Position numbers and translations under genes: made by a program
Notes under the pieces: generated by a model
Told to the model about the DNA's origin: nothing
Database searches by the model: none
What the model saw: the letters and a program-made list of their open reading frames with translations, nothing else
DNA from: an uncultured Dokdonia sp.
GTDB lineage: Bacteria; Bacteroidota; Bacteroidia; Flavobacteriales; Flavobacteriaceae
Direction of reading: 5' to 3'
DNA length: 7,414 nucleotides
NCBI GenBank assembly: GCA_937124495.1
Contig: CAKZKZ010000568.1
Coordinates: 1-7,414, forward strand
Shown here: positions 6,487 to 7,414 of the stretch, in pieces
Layout: each line of letters begins with the position of its first letter
Position numbering within the stretch: the stretch's first letter is position 1

Positions 6487-7320
6487 ATGGCGATTATCAC
6501 ATTAACGACCGATTTTGGAGAAAAAGACCACTTTGCTGGTGCTGTAAAAGGTGCGATCTATAGTGAGCTTAGTGATATTCGTATTGTTGACATCACCCAT
6601 TCTATATCGCCTTTTCATATCACAGAAGCTGCCTATATTATACAAAATGCCTATAAAAACTTCCCAGAAGGAAGTATTCATATTATAGGAGTGGATAGCG
6701 AATTAACACCTGAAACTAACCATATTGCTGTCAAACTGGAGGATCATTATTTTATTTGTGCCAATAATGGGATCATCTCGCTCATCACTAGAGATATTGT
6801 TCCGCAAGAAATGGTAGAGATCAATATTCACAACAGAGTGACCACCAATTTTACAGTCCTTGATGTTTTTGTACAAACGGCATGTCACATTGCGCGTGGT
6901 GGCACATTAGGTGTCATCGGAAAACCCATTTCTGAAATCAAACCCCTTACTGGAATCCAGCCTGTCGTTAATAAGTCACAAAAACAAATTATTGGAAATG
7001 TGATTTATGTTGATAATTATGGAAATGTGGTAAGTAATATCACTCGAAAATTATTTGAAGAAGTAGGAAAAGGGCGTAATTTTAAAATAGAAGCCAGACG
7101 CACACAGATTTCAAAAATACATACCTCATATAGTGCCGCTATTAATTTTTCTATGGAGAAACACAAACGAGAAGAAGAAGGCAAAAAACTGGCTATTTTT
7201 AATTCTGGTGATTATATAGAGCTTGCTATTTATAAAAGTAATCCTTCTACGGTAGGAAGTGCATCTACGTTATTTGGACTTGATTATCGAGATGCGATTA
7301 CGATAAACTTTGAAGATTAA
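6487..7320 (+). CDS. SAM hydroxide adenosyltransferase, DUF62 family (fluorinase/chlorinase fold)
   Basis: Family members attack S-adenosylmethionine at C5' with water or hydroxide, giving adenosine and methionine; fluorinase and chlorinase are relatives. The 277 residues show the N-terminal MAIITLTTDFGEKDHFAGAVKG, the VD at 69-70 (GVDSELTPETNHI), ICANNGIISLI (90-100), DVFVQTACHIARG (126-138), the VIYVDNYGNVVSNI segment (172-185) corresponding to the family D-x-F/Y-G-N-x-x-(T/S)-N motif, and IFNSGDYIELA (237-247). I chose ATG 6487 because the conserved LTTDFG begins right after it; a TTG start at 6439 would add a 16-residue tail coded by the repeat. The Arg and His of the Asp-Arg-His triad known from archaeal members seem to be Thr77 and Thr123, so the present activity is uncertain. 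The downstream gene follows by 5 nt, suggesting an operon. Confidence 0.9.
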   Translation: MAIITLTTDFGEKDHFAGAVKGAIYSELSDIRIVDITHSISPFHITEAAYIIQNAYKNFPEGSIHIIGVDSELTPETNHIAVKLEDHYFICANNGIISLITRDIVPQEMVEINIHNRVTTNFTVLDVFVQTACHIARGGTLGVIGKPISEIKPLTGIQPVVNKSQKQIIGNVIYVDNYGNVVSNITRKLFEEVGKGRNFKIEARRTQISKIHTSYSAAINFSMEKHKREEEGKKLAIFNSGDYIELAIYKSNPSTVGSASTLFGLDYRDAITINFED

Positions 7321-7325
7321 TATCT

Positions 7326-7414
7326 ATGCTAGTACGAATTGTCAAAATGCGCTTTCGCGAAAGCGAAATACCAACATTTCTAAATAATTTTGAGCAGGTT
7401 AAAAATAGCATTAG
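7326..7414 (+). CDS. Antibiotic biosynthesis monooxygenase (ABM)/YgiN-like domain protein (3' partial)
   Basis: Only 29 codons are visible before the window ends. The start MLVRIVKMRF, followed by an amphipathic helix IPTFLNNFEQVKNSI, is the usual opening of small dimeric ABM-fold proteins (about 95-105 residues), which include heme- or quinol-acting monooxygenases and many uncharacterised members. ATG 7326 is 5 nt after the upstream stop codon, so the two genes are probably co-transcribed. Residues 9-13 (Arg-Phe-Arg-Glu-Ser) are encoded by the third copy of the CG-rich palindrome. No catalytic residue can be assessed from this fragment. Confidence 0.7.
   Translation, partial: MLVRIVKMRFRESEIPTFLNNFEQVKNSI
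7350..7365. repeat. CGCTTTCGCGAAAGCG palindromic repeat, copy 3 (inside the ABM-like gene)
   Basis: This is the longest of the three copies: a perfect 16-bp palindrome, symmetric on both strands. It lies in frame at codons 9-13 of the ABM-like gene, about 25 nt after its start codon. The frame used differs from that in purC. Confidence 0.9.

Overview
The window is chromosomal DNA from a Bacteroidota member, almost certainly a marine Flavobacteriaceae. The evidence is AT-rich DNA, no Shine-Dalgarno-like leaders, a promoter of the Bacteroidota type (TTG, 18 nt, TAnnTTTG), and flavobacterial-type homologues throughout. A perfect GCTTTCGCGAAAGC palindrome occurs three times. From memory this word is frequent in genera such as Dokdonia and Nonlabens, but the genus call is only a suggestion.

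Layout. (1) 1-1158 (+): 3' part of an outer-membrane PagL-like acyloxyacyl hydrolase (lipid A deacylase family), running in from the left edge. (2) 1159-1489: non-coding. It holds a 147-bp element with perfect 15-bp terminal inverted repeats (1163-1309), then a well-formed promoter whose -7 box is overlapped by a 21-bp interrupted palindrome. (3) 1490-3730 (+): an apparently soluble TPR hybrid histidine kinase with a C-terminal receiver. (4) 3761-6294 (-): phoH, a small two-TM DUF3592-like protein, and purC, all co-directional and probably co-transcribed, with a possible extra promoter before purC. HK and purC converge. (5) 6295-6486: divergent intergenic region. (6) 6487-7414 (+): a DUF62-type SAM hydroxide adenosyltransferase, followed 5 nt later by the start of an antibiotic-biosynthesis-monooxygenase-like gene cut by the right edge.

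Functionally this is mostly ordinary housekeeping: purine synthesis, a PhoH ATPase, SAM turnover and lipid A modification, plus one orphan signalling kinase. I see no defence island, CRISPR array, complete mobile element or RNA gene. The parts worth a second look are non-coding or at motif level: the three palindromes, two of them absorbed in frame into conserved proteins; the 147-bp TIR element; the operator-like palindrome at the kinase promoter; the apparent replacement of family catalytic residues in the DUF62 and PagL-like proteins; and the small membrane gene between phoH and purC.
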